Positions 27,303 to 35,737 of a stretch of DNA of 64,000 nucleotides are shown piece after piece (position 1 is the first letter of the stretch; every line of letters begins with the position of its first letter). The position numbers and the translations under genes were made by a program. This DNA is from Acidovorax radicis (GTDB lineage Bacteria; Pseudomonadota; Gammaproteobacteria; Burkholderiales; Burkholderiaceae_C), in assembly GCF_020510705.1 (NCBI RefSeq), contig NZ_CP075184.1:4288501-4352500 (forward strand), read 5' to 3'. The notes under the pieces are model-generated. The model was given only the letters and a program-made list of their open reading frames with translations. It did not search any database and was not told the origin of the DNA.

Positions 27303-28418
27303 GTGAAACAATGGCAACAACTGTGGGCCGGCGCGGCCCTGGTGCTTTCGCTAGGTACCGCGTGCCAGGCCCAGATTCTGGTCGGCCAGACGGCGGGGTT
27401 TACGGGCCAGGTGGCGGCCGGGGTGAAAGAAACGACCGATGGCGCACTGCTATATATCGATGCCATCAACGCCAAAGGGGGCGTCAACGGCCAGAAGATC
27501 GAGTTGATTTCTCTAGACGACAAATTTGACCCCAAGCTCGCTGCTGAAAATGCGCGCAAGCTGATCGAAGAAAACAACGTGTCCGTGATGTTCCTGAACC
27601 GGGGCACCCCGCACACCGAGGCCATCATCCCGCTGCTTGAAAAACACGGCGTGGCACTGGTGGGCCCCTCGACCGGGGCAATGGTGCTGCACCAGCCGGT
27701 GCGCAAAAACGTGTTCAACGTGCGCGCCACTTACCAGCGCGAAGCTGAAAAGGCCATGACCCACCTGGCGTCGATGGGCATCACCCGCATCGCCGTGATG
27801 TATGCCGACGACAGCTTTGGGGCCGATGGCGTGATGGGCGCTGAAAAAGGCCTGACGGCAGCCAAACTCACGCCTGTGGTGCTCGAAAAGTTCAACCGTG
27901 CCAAACCCGACTTTGCACCGATTGCCAACAAGGTGACCAAAGCCGACGCGCAAGCGGTGTTGATGATCGCCTCGGGCTCTGCGGTGGTGGACGCGGGCGC
28001 GGCACTAAGGGCGGCGGGGTCTGCGGCGCAAATCGTGACCTTGTCCAACAACGCGTCTGGCGGATTCATTAAGAGCCTGGGAGCCAATGCCCGTGGCGTG
28101 ATCGTCACGCAGGTGTACCCCAATGAGCGGGCCGTGACCTACCCCATGGTGAAAGAAGCGCAAGAGCTGGCCAAGGCCAAGGGGATGGCGGAGATCTCGC
28201 CCGCCATGCTCGAAGGGTTTGCAGCGGCCAAGGTGTTGGTCGAGGGTCTCAAGCGCGCGGGGCCCAAACCCAGCCGCGAAAAGATCCAGGCCGCCCTTGA
28301 GAGCATTCGCAAGTTTGACCTCGGAGGCCTGGAGGTGAACTACAGCCCCGAGGACCATACCGGGCTGGATTTTGCAGACCTCTCCATCATTGGCACGGAC
28401 GGCAGATTCCGCCGCTGA
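27303..28418 (+). CDS. Branched-chain amino acid-type ABC transporter substrate-binding protein (orphan)
   Basis: 371 aa, Peripla_BP_6/LivJ family. The signal peptide is MKQWQQLWAGAALVLSLGTACQAQ; the mature domain has ILVGQTAGFTGQVAAGVKETTDGALLYIDAINAKGGVNGQKIELISLDD, PSTGAMVLHQPVRKNVFNVRATYQ and MLEGFAAAKVLVEGLKRAG. These proteins bind amino acids, amides, urea or aromatic acids. GTG start at 27303 is supported by a very strong AGGAGGAGA just upstream. No permease or ATPase genes are adjacent. It has its own terminator. Confidence 0.92.
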   Translation: MKQWQQLWAGAALVLSLGTACQAQILVGQTAGFTGQVAAGVKETTDGALLYIDAINAKGGVNGQKIELISLDDKFDPKLAAENARKLIEENNVSVMFLNRGTPHTEAIIPLLEKHGVALVGPSTGAMVLHQPVRKNVFNVRATYQREAEKAMTHLASMGITRIAVMYADDSFGADGVMGAEKGLTAAKLTPVVLEKFNRAKPDFAPIANKVTKADAQAVLMIASGSAVVDAGAALRAAGSAAQIVTLSNNASGGFIKSLGANARGVIVTQVYPNERAVTYPMVKEAQELAKAKGMAEISPAMLEGFAAAKVLVEGLKRAGPKPSREKIQAALESIRKFDLGGLEVNYSPEDHTGLDFADLSIIGTDGRFRR

Positions 28419-28438
28419 CCGTTTCTGCTCTGACATGC

Positions 28439-28472
28439 CATAGGCCCGGTTTTGTCCGGGCCTATGTCTTTC
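28439..28472 (+). terminator. Terminator after the orphan ABC binding protein gene
   Basis: CATAGGCCCGG - TTTTGT - CCGGGCCTATG, a perfect 11-bp stem, followed by TCTTTCT. Confidence 0.85.
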
Positions 28473-28496
28473 TGCGGGTCAAGGCACCAATGCCAC

Positions 28497-28540
28497 ACAA
28501 AAAAGCCCGGAGCCTTCACGGCACCAGGCTTTTCGGGCGT
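28497..28540 (-). terminator. Terminator of the 61-aa membrane protein gene
   Basis: On the minus strand GCCCG ... GGCTCCGGGC forms an imperfect stem ended by TTTTTT (A-run at about 28499-28504 on the plus strand). Confidence 0.7.
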
Positions 28541-28645
28541 ATCCCTTGACGATCAAAACGTATTCAATGCCCGTCGCACACAGCGACGCTGTCAACTGAA
28601 ACGCTTTGGACCTGGTAGGCCGGACCGCGTCGCATCACAGATTGA

Positions 28646-28831
28646 TCACTGCGCACTGGCAGCCGGGGCTGGAGCCGCCGCAGGCGCCGTATTGCTTGCT
28701 GGCGCGTCTGGCGCATGCACCGCATCGGCGCCGTGTTTCTCGCCCCCCATGTCGGCCTTGTCGCCCGCGTTGATGATGACGTACATGGACAGCGCCGCAA
28801 ACACGACGAAGCCAACCACTATCTTCCACAT
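28646..28831 (-). CDS. Small single-pass membrane protein (61 aa)
   Basis: MWKIVVGFVVFAALSMYVIINAGDKADMGGEKHGADAVHAPDAP...: one N-terminal transmembrane helix (residues ~3-22), then a charged GDKADMGGEKHG segment and an Ala/Pro-rich tail. A strong Shine-Dalgarno (AAGGAG, 8 nt before ATG) and an own terminator support expression. I recall similar proteins annotated as hypothetical in Comamonadaceae, but the function is unknown. Confidence 0.75.
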   Translation of the reverse strand: MWKIVVGFVVFAALSMYVIINAGDKADMGGEKHGADAVHAPDAPASNTAPAAAPAPAASAQ

Positions 28832-28981
28832 ATCAAACTCCTTCGATGGTTTTGTTCAATCAAGGGGCCTGTAGCCTGACAGGGCGCGGCCAGAATCAGA
28901 GGCAGTGCAACGACTCTGCGCACTGGCGGCACGGGCAATACACCCCTGCCGACCGGCCTTCAAGCCCCTTGATGGAACACA

Positions 28982-29007
28982 GGGCCCGCCCCTTGCGAGG
29001 CGGGCCC
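28982..29007 (-). terminator. Hairpin downstream of the MHS transporter gene
   Basis: GGGCCCGCC, 8-nt loop, GGCGGGCCC: a perfect 9-bp GC stem 25 nt beyond the transporter stop codon, without a U-run. Probable terminator or 3'-protecting hairpin. Confidence 0.5.
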
Positions 29008-29031
29008 TGCACATCGGTTGGTTAACGCCGA

Positions 29032-30693
29032 TCAGTCGTTGGCGTAGATGTCAACGTCCTTGGTTTCCTTGATGAACAGTCCACCAATCACCACCGTCAC
29101 TGCGGCGATGATGATGGGGTACCACAGGCCGTTGTACATGTTGCCGGTCTGGGCCACGATCGCAAACGCCGTCGTGGGCAGCAAGCCGCCGAACCAGCCG
29201 TTACCAATGTGGTACGGCAAGGACATCGATGTGTAGCGGATGCGGGTCGGGAACATTTCCACCAGCATGGCGGCAATGGGGCCATACACCATGGTCACCA
29301 AAAGCACCAGGTAGGTCAGGATGATGGTGACCATCACCTTGTCGATACGGGCGGGGTCTGCCTTGGTGGGGTAACCCGCCGTCTTCAGGTCTTCGGCCAC
29401 GAGCTTCTTGAACTCTGCGTCCTTCTTCTTGGCGTCATCAGCGCTCAGGCCCTTGCTGGCGTACGAGGGAATGGCGACTTCACCGATCTTGATCGTAGCC
29501 ACAGTGCCTGCAGGTGCGTCGACGTTGTCGTAGCTCACCGAAGCGCCCGCCAACACTTGTTTGGCGATATCGCAGGAGCTGGTGAACTTGGACGTGCCAG
29601 TGGGGTTGAACTGGAACGAACACTCGTTAGGGTCGGCCGTGATCGTGACCTTGTTCTTGGCTTGCGCTTCTGCCAGTGCGGGGTTGGCCGCCTTGGTGAG
29701 TGCTTCAAAAACCGGGAAATATGTCAGCGCAGCCAGCAGGCAGCCAGCCAAGATGATGGGCTTGCGGCCGATCTTGTCGGACAGCGCGCCGAACACGAGG
29801 AAGAACGGCGTACCGATCAACAGCGACACCGCCACAAAGATGTTGGCAGCAGCACCATCGACCTTGAGCGCCTGCGTCAGGAAGAACAGCGCATAGAACT
29901 GGCCCGAGTACCAGACAACGGCCTGGCCGGCGGTCAAACCCACCAACGCCAGAATCACGATCTTGAGGTTCTTCCACTGGCCGAAAGACTCGGTCAGGGG
30001 CGCCTTGGAAGTCTTGCCCTCGGCCTTCATTTTCTGGAACGCAGGCGATTCATTCATCGACAGACGGATCCACACCGACACCGCCAGCAAAAGGATCGAC
30101 ACGATGAAGGGAACACGCCAGCCCCAGTCGCCAAAAGCGGCTTCACCCAGGATGGTCCGCGTTCCCAGAATCACCATCAGCGACAGGAACAGGCCCATCG
30201 TGGCCGTGGTTTGAATCCAGGCCGTGTAAGCACCGCGCTTGCCGTGGGGTGCGTGCTCGGCCACATAGGTCGCTGCACCACCATACTCGCCACCCAGCGC
30301 CAGACCCTGCAACATGCGCAGGGCAATCAGAATGACCGGAGCGGCCACGCCAATCGACGCATAGTTGGGCAAGATACCCACGATGAAGGTGGACAGGCCC
30401 ATGATCAGGATAGTGACCAGGAACGTGTATTTGCGACCGATCATGTCACCCAGGCGGCCAAAGAAGATGGCACCGAAAGGACGAACAATAAAGCCCGCAG
30501 CAAACGCCAGCAGCGCGAAGATGAAGGCCGAGCCAGCGTCAAGCCCGCTGAAGAACTGCTTGGCGATAATGGCCGCGAGCGAGCCGTAAAGATAAAAGTC
30601 GTACCACTCGAAAACGGTTCCGAGTGACGACGCGAAGATGACCTTCCTCTCTTCCGCCGTCATCGGCCGGGGCGCGGGATGAACAGTTGCCAT
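29032..30693 (-). CDS. MFS transporter, metabolite:H+ symporter (MHS) family
   Basis: 553 aa with 12 transmembrane helices. The start MTAEERKVIFASSLGTVFEWYDFYLYGSLA, the RLGDMIGRKYTF loop between helices 2 and 3 and RMLQGLALGGEYGGAATYVAEHAP are typical of the MHS/ProP/ShiA group, which import organic acids or osmolytes with protons. It is about 100 residues longer than usual because of a hydrophilic insert before helix 9 (roughly ALTKAANPALAEAQAKNKV to DLKTAGYPTKADPARIDKV) with two Cys residues (NECSFQF, SSCD) that could pair outside the membrane. Substrate unknown. Confidence 0.92.
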   Translation of the reverse strand: MATVHPAPRPMTAEERKVIFASSLGTVFEWYDFYLYGSLAAIIAKQFFSGLDAGSAFIFALLAFAAGFIVRPFGAIFFGRLGDMIGRKYTFLVTILIMGLSTFIVGILPNYASIGVAAPVILIALRMLQGLALGGEYGGAATYVAEHAPHGKRGAYTAWIQTTATMGLFLSLMVILGTRTILGEAAFGDWGWRVPFIVSILLLAVSVWIRLSMNESPAFQKMKAEGKTSKAPLTESFGQWKNLKIVILALVGLTAGQAVVWYSGQFYALFFLTQALKVDGAAANIFVAVSLLIGTPFFLVFGALSDKIGRKPIILAGCLLAALTYFPVFEALTKAANPALAEAQAKNKVTITADPNECSFQFNPTGTSKFTSSCDIAKQVLAGASVSYDNVDAPAGTVATIKIGEVAIPSYASKGLSADDAKKKDAEFKKLVAEDLKTAGYPTKADPARIDKVMVTIILTYLVLLVTMVYGPIAAMLVEMFPTRIRYTSMSLPYHIGNGWFGGLLPTTAFAIVAQTGNMYNGLWYPIIIAAVTVVIGGLFIKETKDVDIYAND

Positions 30694-30848
30694 GGTATTT
30701 GTCTCCTATTGGTTATTCAGACCGCACAGCGGCGGGCTACATGCATTCTTGGAGATAGCACTGACCGCGCTCTGACGCGAAACCAACAAGACCTTTCACC
30801 AAACTGACCGGTCTCTGACAACTTAGGGTGAAACCCTCGGGGACACTT

Positions 30849-31520
30849 TCAGGATGCGGGAGTGTCCTTGTTTTGGGGCGGAAGGCCCGATGCAAGCTGA
30901 CTGACGGCATCCCAGTCGGGCCCATCAAACCAGGCATCGCCGTCGAGATAAGCGCGCAGCATGGGCAAGCCATCCAGCCCCCAGAACAGCTTGCCATCCA
31001 CCTCGAACGCAGGCACGCCAAACACGCCAGCAGCCTGGGCAGCCTCGGTGTTGGCCCGCAGCAGCGCTTTGGGCAGATCGCTGGTAGCGTCTTGCCCTGG
31101 CCGTTGCTGCTGAGACAGCTCTGCGGCCAACGCTGTAAGCCGCTGCGCATCCAGCGCATCCTGCCCGCCTTGCCACACGTGGCGCAACAAAGTGCCCGCC
31201 ACAAAACGGTTGATGCCGCCATCGTCGCTGCAGGCGAGCGACTGGCGCAGCAAAGGCAAGGGGTTGAACGGATGGCGCGCGGGCATCTGCAGCGGTGTGC
31301 CCTGCGCGTGTCCAAGCCAGGTTACGTGGCGGTAGGTCCACGCGCGCTTGGGGGCGATGCCCGCCGGCCCCGGATTGCCATGCTGCTGCAGCAGGGCCCC
31401 CAACAATACGGGCTTGTAGACGACGCTGTAGTTCAGCCCCTCCAGCACATCTGGCAAGCGCTCAAACGCGAGCCACGCATAGGGCGAAACGAAATCCAGA
31501 TAGAACGTGATGTGCTTCAT
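30849..31520 (-). CDS. 2-hydroxychromene-2-carboxylate isomerase-like protein (DsbA/kappa-GST fold)
   Basis: 223 aa. MKHITFYLDFVSPYAWLAFERLPDVL carries the SPY motif that replaces the CxxC of DsbA in the HCCA isomerase/kappa-GST family. AAGVFGVPAFEVDGKLFWGLDGL is the conserved cis-proline region and C-terminus. Members isomerise hydroxychromene carboxylates in aromatic degradation, or act as glutathione-dependent isomerases. There are no aromatic pathway genes nearby, so the natural substrate is open. It follows the DUF1289 gene by 2 nt on the same strand. Confidence 0.9.
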   Translation of the reverse strand: MKHITFYLDFVSPYAWLAFERLPDVLEGLNYSVVYKPVLLGALLQQHGNPGPAGIAPKRAWTYRHVTWLGHAQGTPLQMPARHPFNPLPLLRQSLACSDDGGINRFVAGTLLRHVWQGGQDALDAQRLTALAAELSQQQRPGQDATSDLPKALLRANTEAAQAAGVFGVPAFEVDGKLFWGLDGLPMLRAYLDGDAWFDGPDWDAVSQLASGLPPQNKDTPAS

Positions 31521-31522
31521 GG

Positions 31523-31792
31523 CTACTTTGCAGTCGCTAAGGTCTCTGGCACAGGCGCGCCCGCCCGCTGCAGCAGGCGTGCCCAGACTATGCGCCGCGC
31601 CTTGGTATCGAGCCCCGACCAACGTCGGATCTCGTCCAGGGTGCGAAAACATCCCTCGCACACACTGCCGTCTTCCGCCATGCGGCAGACCGACACACAG
31701 GGTGAAGGCACGACTTCGTCAGAATTTAGATCAAAATAGCCTGCGGCGCTTAATCTGTTTGCGTGAGCAGCTATTGTTTGCATAGCACTCAT
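31523..31792 (-). CDS. DUF1289 protein with repeat-derived N-terminus
   Basis: 89 aa. SPCVSVCRMAEDGSVCEGCFRTLDEIRRWSGLD (residues ~30-62) is the DUF1289 core with its four Cys residues (likely metal site). The first ~25 residues, MSAMQTIAAHANRLSAAGYF and beyond, come from a copy of the dispersed palindromic element. DUF1289 proteins usually start just before SPCxxxC, so the element seems to have supplied an extension and possibly the start codon. ATG at 31792 overlaps the stop of ybaK (ATGA), suggesting coupled translation. Confidence 0.85.
   Translation of the reverse strand: MSAMQTIAAHANRLSAAGYFDLNSDEVVPSPCVSVCRMAEDGSVCEGCFRTLDEIRRWSGLDTKARRIVWARLLQRAGAPVPETLATAK
31725..31785. repeat. Dispersed palindromic element, copy 5, at the 5' end of the DUF1289 gene (in frame)
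   Basis: Plus strand: GATCAAAATAGCCTGCGGCG, CTTAATCTGTTTGCGTGAGC and AGCTATTG match the layout of the family (AAAATAG-GCC-T-GCGCTT ... GCGC-AGCAGCTAT), with decay in the centre. Read on the minus strand it encodes residues ~3-23 of the DUF1289 protein. Confidence 0.7.
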
Positions 31793-32292
31793 GGCACAGC
31801 GGGAGATTCGGTCACCGATTCGGTGACATCGGCCAGCGGAGCCCCTGTGAGGCGCTCAAGATCTGCTGGCGAGAGCGGGAACACCGCGTGCGGATGGCCC
31901 GCTGCGGCCCACAGTACCTCAAAGCGCAGCAGCTCGCGGTCAATCAACACCACACCGGGCATGGCATGGGCAAGCGGCGCCACACCGCCAATCGAGAACC
32001 CGGTGCGTGCCTTCACAAATTCGGCATCTGCCCGGCCGATCTTGCCCACCAGGGCCTCCACTTTTCGCTCATCCACGCGGCGGTCGCCTGACGCAATGAC
32101 CAACACGGCCGCATCGTCGCCTTTGCGTCGAAAGATGATGCTCTTGGCCACCTGACCGACCTCAATATCCAGCGCATCGGCCGCCTGGCGCGCTGTGCGT
32201 GCCGCATCGTCGAGCATTTGCGGTGGGTGAGGATGGCCAAGGGCCTGCAATTGTGCGGCAACGCGCTGCACGGTGTCTGGCAAGGGCTTCAT
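31789..32292 (-). CDS. YbaK/EbsC-family aminoacyl-tRNA deacylase
   Basis: 167 aa. RTARQAADALDIEVGQVAKSIIFRRKGDDAAVLVIASGDRRVDERKVEALVG is the YbaK/ProX-type trans-editing fold, with FVKARTGFSIGGVAPLAHA (substrate pocket with GxxP-like GGVAPLA) and MPGVVLIDRELLRFEVLWAAAGHP. Such proteins hydrolyse mischarged tRNA (for example Cys-tRNAPro). It overlaps the DUF1289 gene by 4 nt, and the isomerase-like gene follows that, forming a three-gene operon. Confidence 0.9.
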   Translation of the reverse strand: MKPLPDTVQRVAAQLQALGHPHPPQMLDDAARTARQAADALDIEVGQVAKSIIFRRKGDDAAVLVIASGDRRVDERKVEALVGKIGRADAEFVKARTGFSIGGVAPLAHAMPGVVLIDRELLRFEVLWAAAGHPHAVFPLSPADLERLTGAPLADVTESVTESPAVP

Positions 32293-32429
32293 GAGGTGCG
32301 GAAGAGATACAGGGGTTTATAGGCTGGCGGACGGTGCAGCGCTGAGCGCACCCACCCGCTTTCGTCGCCCCCTTTTACCGGATTTTCCGACGGCTGGCCA
32401 AACGCCGAAAAAAACGGGCGCAAAAACGC

Positions 32430-32470
32430 AAAAAGCCTCGCTCCCCTTGGAGGGGATGCGAGGCCTTTTT
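32430..32470. terminator. Bidirectional terminator between ybaK region and porin
   Basis: Stem GCCTCGCTCCCC (32435-32446) against GGGGATGCGAGGC (32452-32464), with AAAA before and TTTTT after. It works for the minus-strand porin and would also stop plus-strand transcription. Confidence 0.88.
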
Positions 32471-32519
32471 CTTTTGAACTTAACTCTCAGCCCACCAGGT
32501 TGCTGAGATCAAACTTCCA

Positions 32520-33479
32520 TTAGAAGTTGTGGCGAATGCCCACTGCCACGGAGCTGAAATCAGCACCAGCAACGTTGGACATGTAAGCCGCATTGCGGCT
32601 GTTGTTCACGTGGGTATAGTAACCATAAACCTTGGTGCGCTTGCTCAGGTTGTAGTTGTAGCCCAAGGTGTACTGCGTTGCATCGCTGTCGTTCACGTTC
32701 TTGTACTCGCCAGCACGGCCGACGTTCACGTGGAATTCCGAAGCGCCCAGGTTATAGGCACCAGCCAGACGGAACGTGTTGCGCTTGCCTCCATTCAGCA
32801 CGTAAGCATCTTCGTCACGCTGGATGTAACCACCCACAGCAAAAGCGCCGAAGGTGTACAGAGCGCGCACTGCGAACTGGTTCACGTCGCCTTGCTTGGA
32901 GTAGCCAGCGCCCAGAGCCAGAGGGCCCATGTTGTAGTTGGCAGCCAGGTCAAACGCGTTCTTGCCGCCCACCGCTTGCTCGTGCAGAGCCACGGCAGCG
33001 TCAACCGTCAGGCCACCGAACGTGGGCGTGCGGTAAGCGATCTTGTTGGCATCGGGCATCACATAGGCGTAGAACGCATCGGACGACGAGCCGGTATCAT
33101 GGTTGTGCATGCTGACGTAGTCAGCGGTTGCGTAGTAGGACTCGGCAGTGAAACGACCCAGGCGCACAGCACCAAAATTGCCCGACAGGTTCACTTCGCT
33201 TTGACGACCGAAGAAGGTCGCTGCCGAAGCACCGGTGTCAGAGTTGAAACCGCTTTCCAGTTGGAAACCAGCCTTCAGACCACCACCCAAATCTTCCGTG
33301 CCCTTGAAGCCGAAACGCGAAGAGTTGTTGTACAGACCGGTGGTCTTGACGTCGCCCACTTCTTGGCGTTCCACCGTGGTGTTCACGCGGCCATACAGCG
33401 TGACGCTGCTTTGAGCGAAAGCAGCAGTGCTGCCCAGGAGAGCCAGCACAGCCAGTGCCAAACGATTCGTCTTTTGCAT
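32520..33479 (-). CDS. Gram-negative porin (Omp32-type trimeric beta-barrel)
   Basis: 319 aa. Signal peptide MQKTNRLALAVLALLGSTAAFA (cleaved before QSSVTLYG). The mature N-terminus SVTLYGRVNTTVERQE, SSRFGFKGTEDLGGGLKAGFQLESGF and the terminal Phe (VGIRHNF) are characteristic of beta-proteobacterial porins. It forms a 16-stranded general diffusion pore, often anion-selective in Comamonadaceae. AAGGAAA lies about 7 nt before ATG 33479. Typically one of several strongly expressed porin genes. Confidence 0.95.
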   Translation of the reverse strand: MQKTNRLALAVLALLGSTAAFAQSSVTLYGRVNTTVERQEVGDVKTTGLYNNSSRFGFKGTEDLGGGLKAGFQLESGFNSDTGASAATFFGRQSEVNLSGNFGAVRLGRFTAESYYATADYVSMHNHDTGSSSDAFYAYVMPDANKIAYRTPTFGGLTVDAAVALHEQAVGGKNAFDLAANYNMGPLALGAGYSKQGDVNQFAVRALYTFGAFAVGGYIQRDEDAYVLNGGKRNTFRLAGAYNLGASEFHVNVGRAGEYKNVNDSDATQYTLGYNYNLSKRTKVYGYYTHVNNSRNAAYMSNVAGADFSSVAVGIRHNF

Positions 33480-33826
33480 GAGATTTCCTTTTATGCTTTT
33501 ATCTATCAAGGGGTGGTGATGTCTCGGCTTGGTCGGGGTGTCCGCCACGGCCGATACAAACCTACCTGAATTTTATGTAACCGTGACTGGCTCACGCCAG
33601 TTGAATCGCTCCACCTTTTACAATTTATGCACAAAAGCAACACCATCAGCAGCCCTTCTACCCGAAGCGCCGCTCTTATGGAAATGCGAAACCAACGACA
33701 ACGAGGCGTCTTCTTTTACGCAAATCTCCGCAAGCACGACATGCCCTGCTTAACCGAGCGGTAGCTCATCCACTCAGGCCGCATCGCCGGCAGCAGCTGA
33801 AATCACGCACTGAACAACCCGAACGT
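33480..33826. other. Porin upstream region, no gene
   Basis: 347 bp, AT-richer than its surroundings. It must contain the porin promoter and leader on the minus strand. A short ACTGGC/GCCAGT hairpin lies at about 33583-33602. No confident -35/-10 pair was chosen. Confidence 0.4.
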
Positions 33827-34741
33827 TCAGCCCGCGCGTTTGGTCAGCAAGGCATTGGCAGCGCGGGAGTTGGGCTTGCGGCCCAGGAAATCGCTGATGT
33901 ACGCGCCCACGTCGATGAGCTTGTCGAGGTCGATGCCCGTCTCGATGCCCATGCCCTGCAGCATGTACACCACGTCTTCGGTGGCCACATTGCCGGTGGC
34001 TCCCTTGGCATAGGGGCAGCCGCCCAGCCCGGCCACGGACGACTGGAAGTTCCACACGCCCAGCTCCAGCGCGGCCAGCGTGTTGGACAGCGCCTGCCCG
34101 TAGGTGTCATGAAAGTGGCCCGACACGTCGTCGATACCGAAATGCTGCAGCGTCGCCTCCAGCGCCTTCTGCACCTTGCGCGGCGTGCCCACGCCGATGG
34201 TGTCGGCCACGTCCACGCGCTGCACGCCAATGCCCTTGAGCAGGCCCGCCAGGTACGCCACGCGCTCAGGGGCAATATCGCCTTCGTACGGGCAGCCCAC
34301 GGTGCAGCTCATGGCGCCGCGCACACGGATGCCTGCTGCCAGCGCGGCCTGCACCACGGGAGCAAAGCGCTCGATGCTCTCGGCAATGCTGCAGTTGATG
34401 TTGCGCTGGCTGAAGGCCTCGCTGGCCGAGCCGAACACCACGATCTCGTCGGGCTTATCAAGCACGGCTGCCTCAAAACCCTTGAGGTTGGGCGTGAGCA
34501 CCGAGTACGCCACACCCGGCTGGCGCGCGATGCCGCTCATCACCTCGTGGTTGTCGCCCATCTGCGGCACCCATTTGGGCGACACGTAGCTGGTGACCTC
34601 AATCTCCTGCAGCCCCGCCGCTTGCAGGCGGTGCACCAGCTCCACCTTGACGGCGGCGGGCACGGGGGTTTTCTCGTTCTGCAGGCCGTCGCGGGGGCCC
34701 ACATCAATGAGCCGCACGCGAGAGGGAATGGAGGAAATCAT
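33827..34741 (-). CDS. liuE: Hydroxymethylglutaryl-CoA lyase
   Basis: 304 aa. It cleaves HMG-CoA to acetoacetate and acetyl-CoA, the last step of leucine degradation. Motifs: IDVGPRDGLQNEK (catalytic Arg, metal Asp), SVLTPNLKGFEAAV, VADTIGVGTP, HFHDTYGQALSN (metal-binding HxH) and GLGGCPYAKGATGNVATEDVVYML, which carries the active-site Cys. ATG at 34741 is selected; 4 more codons upstream are open. It is the last gene of the liu operon, 38 nt after the ghrA-like gene. Also named mvaB in some genomes. Confidence 0.95.
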   Translation of the reverse strand: MISSIPSRVRLIDVGPRDGLQNEKTPVPAAVKVELVHRLQAAGLQEIEVTSYVSPKWVPQMGDNHEVMSGIARQPGVAYSVLTPNLKGFEAAVLDKPDEIVVFGSASEAFSQRNINCSIAESIERFAPVVQAALAAGIRVRGAMSCTVGCPYEGDIAPERVAYLAGLLKGIGVQRVDVADTIGVGTPRKVQKALEATLQHFGIDDVSGHFHDTYGQALSNTLAALELGVWNFQSSVAGLGGCPYAKGATGNVATEDVVYMLQGMGIETGIDLDKLIDVGAYISDFLGRKPNSRAANALLTKRAG

Positions 34742-34779
34742 GGAAAGCCTCAAAGGGTTGAAAGCACGCGAAAGCAGTC

Positions 34780-35700
34780 TCAGTAGCCGCGTGCAGGGTT
34801 GACGATGCCCGCCACCACCTCGCCCCGCTGCAGTGCCGCCATCTTGCGTGCGATCTGCGCAATGCTCTCGTCGCGCAGCGTGCGCGCCGAGGTGTGCGGG
34901 GTGATGGTGATGCGGGGGTGGTTCCAGAACGCGTGGCCTGCGGGCAGCGGCTCGGTGCGGAATACGTCGAGCGTGGCGCCGGCCACATGGCCGCTGGCTA
35001 TGGCGGCAAGCAGGTCTTCATCCACCAGGTGCGCACCGCGCGCCACGTTGATCACGTAGGCGCCGGGCAACAGGCGGCCCAGTGTGTCCTTGTTGATGAC
35101 GTCGACAGTGTCAGGTGTGAGGGGCAGCAGGTTGACCAGCACGCGGCTGGCGGCAAGAAAGTCGTTGAACTGGTCCGCACCCGTGAAGGCGCGCACGCCA
35201 TCGATCGCCTTAGGGCTGCGGCTCCAGCCGTTGATGGGGAAGTCAAACTGCGCCAGCGCCTTGGCCACGCGCTCGCCCAGCACGCCCAGGCCCATCACGC
35301 CGATGGGGTAATCGCTGCGCATGCGGGGCTTGCGGTAGCCCCAACGCCCGGCCGCCATGTCGGCCTCGTAACCGTCGAACTCGCGGAAATGGCGGATCAC
35401 GGCGTGGCACACATATTCGGCCATTTGCACGGCCATGCCTGCATCGTCCAGGCGCACCACCAGGGCTTGGGGCGGTAGGCGCAGCTTGAGCAGCGCATCC
35501 ACACCCGCGCCGATGTTGAACAGCGCCTTGAGGCCCGCTTGCTCGTCCATGAACTGCTGGGGCGGCGCCCAGACCACGGCGTGGTCGGCCTGCGGCGCGC
35601 CCGGTTGCCACACGGAAATATCAGCGCCGGGTAATGCGGCGGACAGGCCTTGCAGCCAGGGCTCGGCCTTGGTGTCGGTACAGCAAAAAGTGATCTTCAT
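34780..35700 (-). CDS. ghrA: Glyoxylate/hydroxypyruvate reductase A-like D-2-hydroxyacid dehydrogenase
   Basis: 306 aa. NAD(P)-binding motif GVMGLGVLGERVA, then LVNLLPLTPDTVDVINKDTLGRLLPGAYVINVARGAHLVDEDLL with the catalytic Arg, and the catalytic His in ITITPHTSARTL. This matches the GhrA subgroup, which reduces glyoxylate and hydroxypyruvate. It lies inside the leucine-degradation operon between liuD and HMG-CoA lyase, though it has no known step in that pathway. It may act on 2-oxoacids or only be co-transcribed. Confidence 0.9.
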   Translation of the reverse strand: MKITFCCTDTKAEPWLQGLSAALPGADISVWQPGAPQADHAVVWAPPQQFMDEQAGLKALFNIGAGVDALLKLRLPPQALVVRLDDAGMAVQMAEYVCHAVIRHFREFDGYEADMAAGRWGYRKPRMRSDYPIGVMGLGVLGERVAKALAQFDFPINGWSRSPKAIDGVRAFTGADQFNDFLAASRVLVNLLPLTPDTVDVINKDTLGRLLPGAYVINVARGAHLVDEDLLAAIASGHVAGATLDVFRTEPLPAGHAFWNHPRITITPHTSARTLRDESIAQIARKMAALQRGEVVAGIVNPARGY

Positions 35701-35737
35701 GGCTGCCGAGCGTACAGCGCCCTGCCGCTACGTGCTG

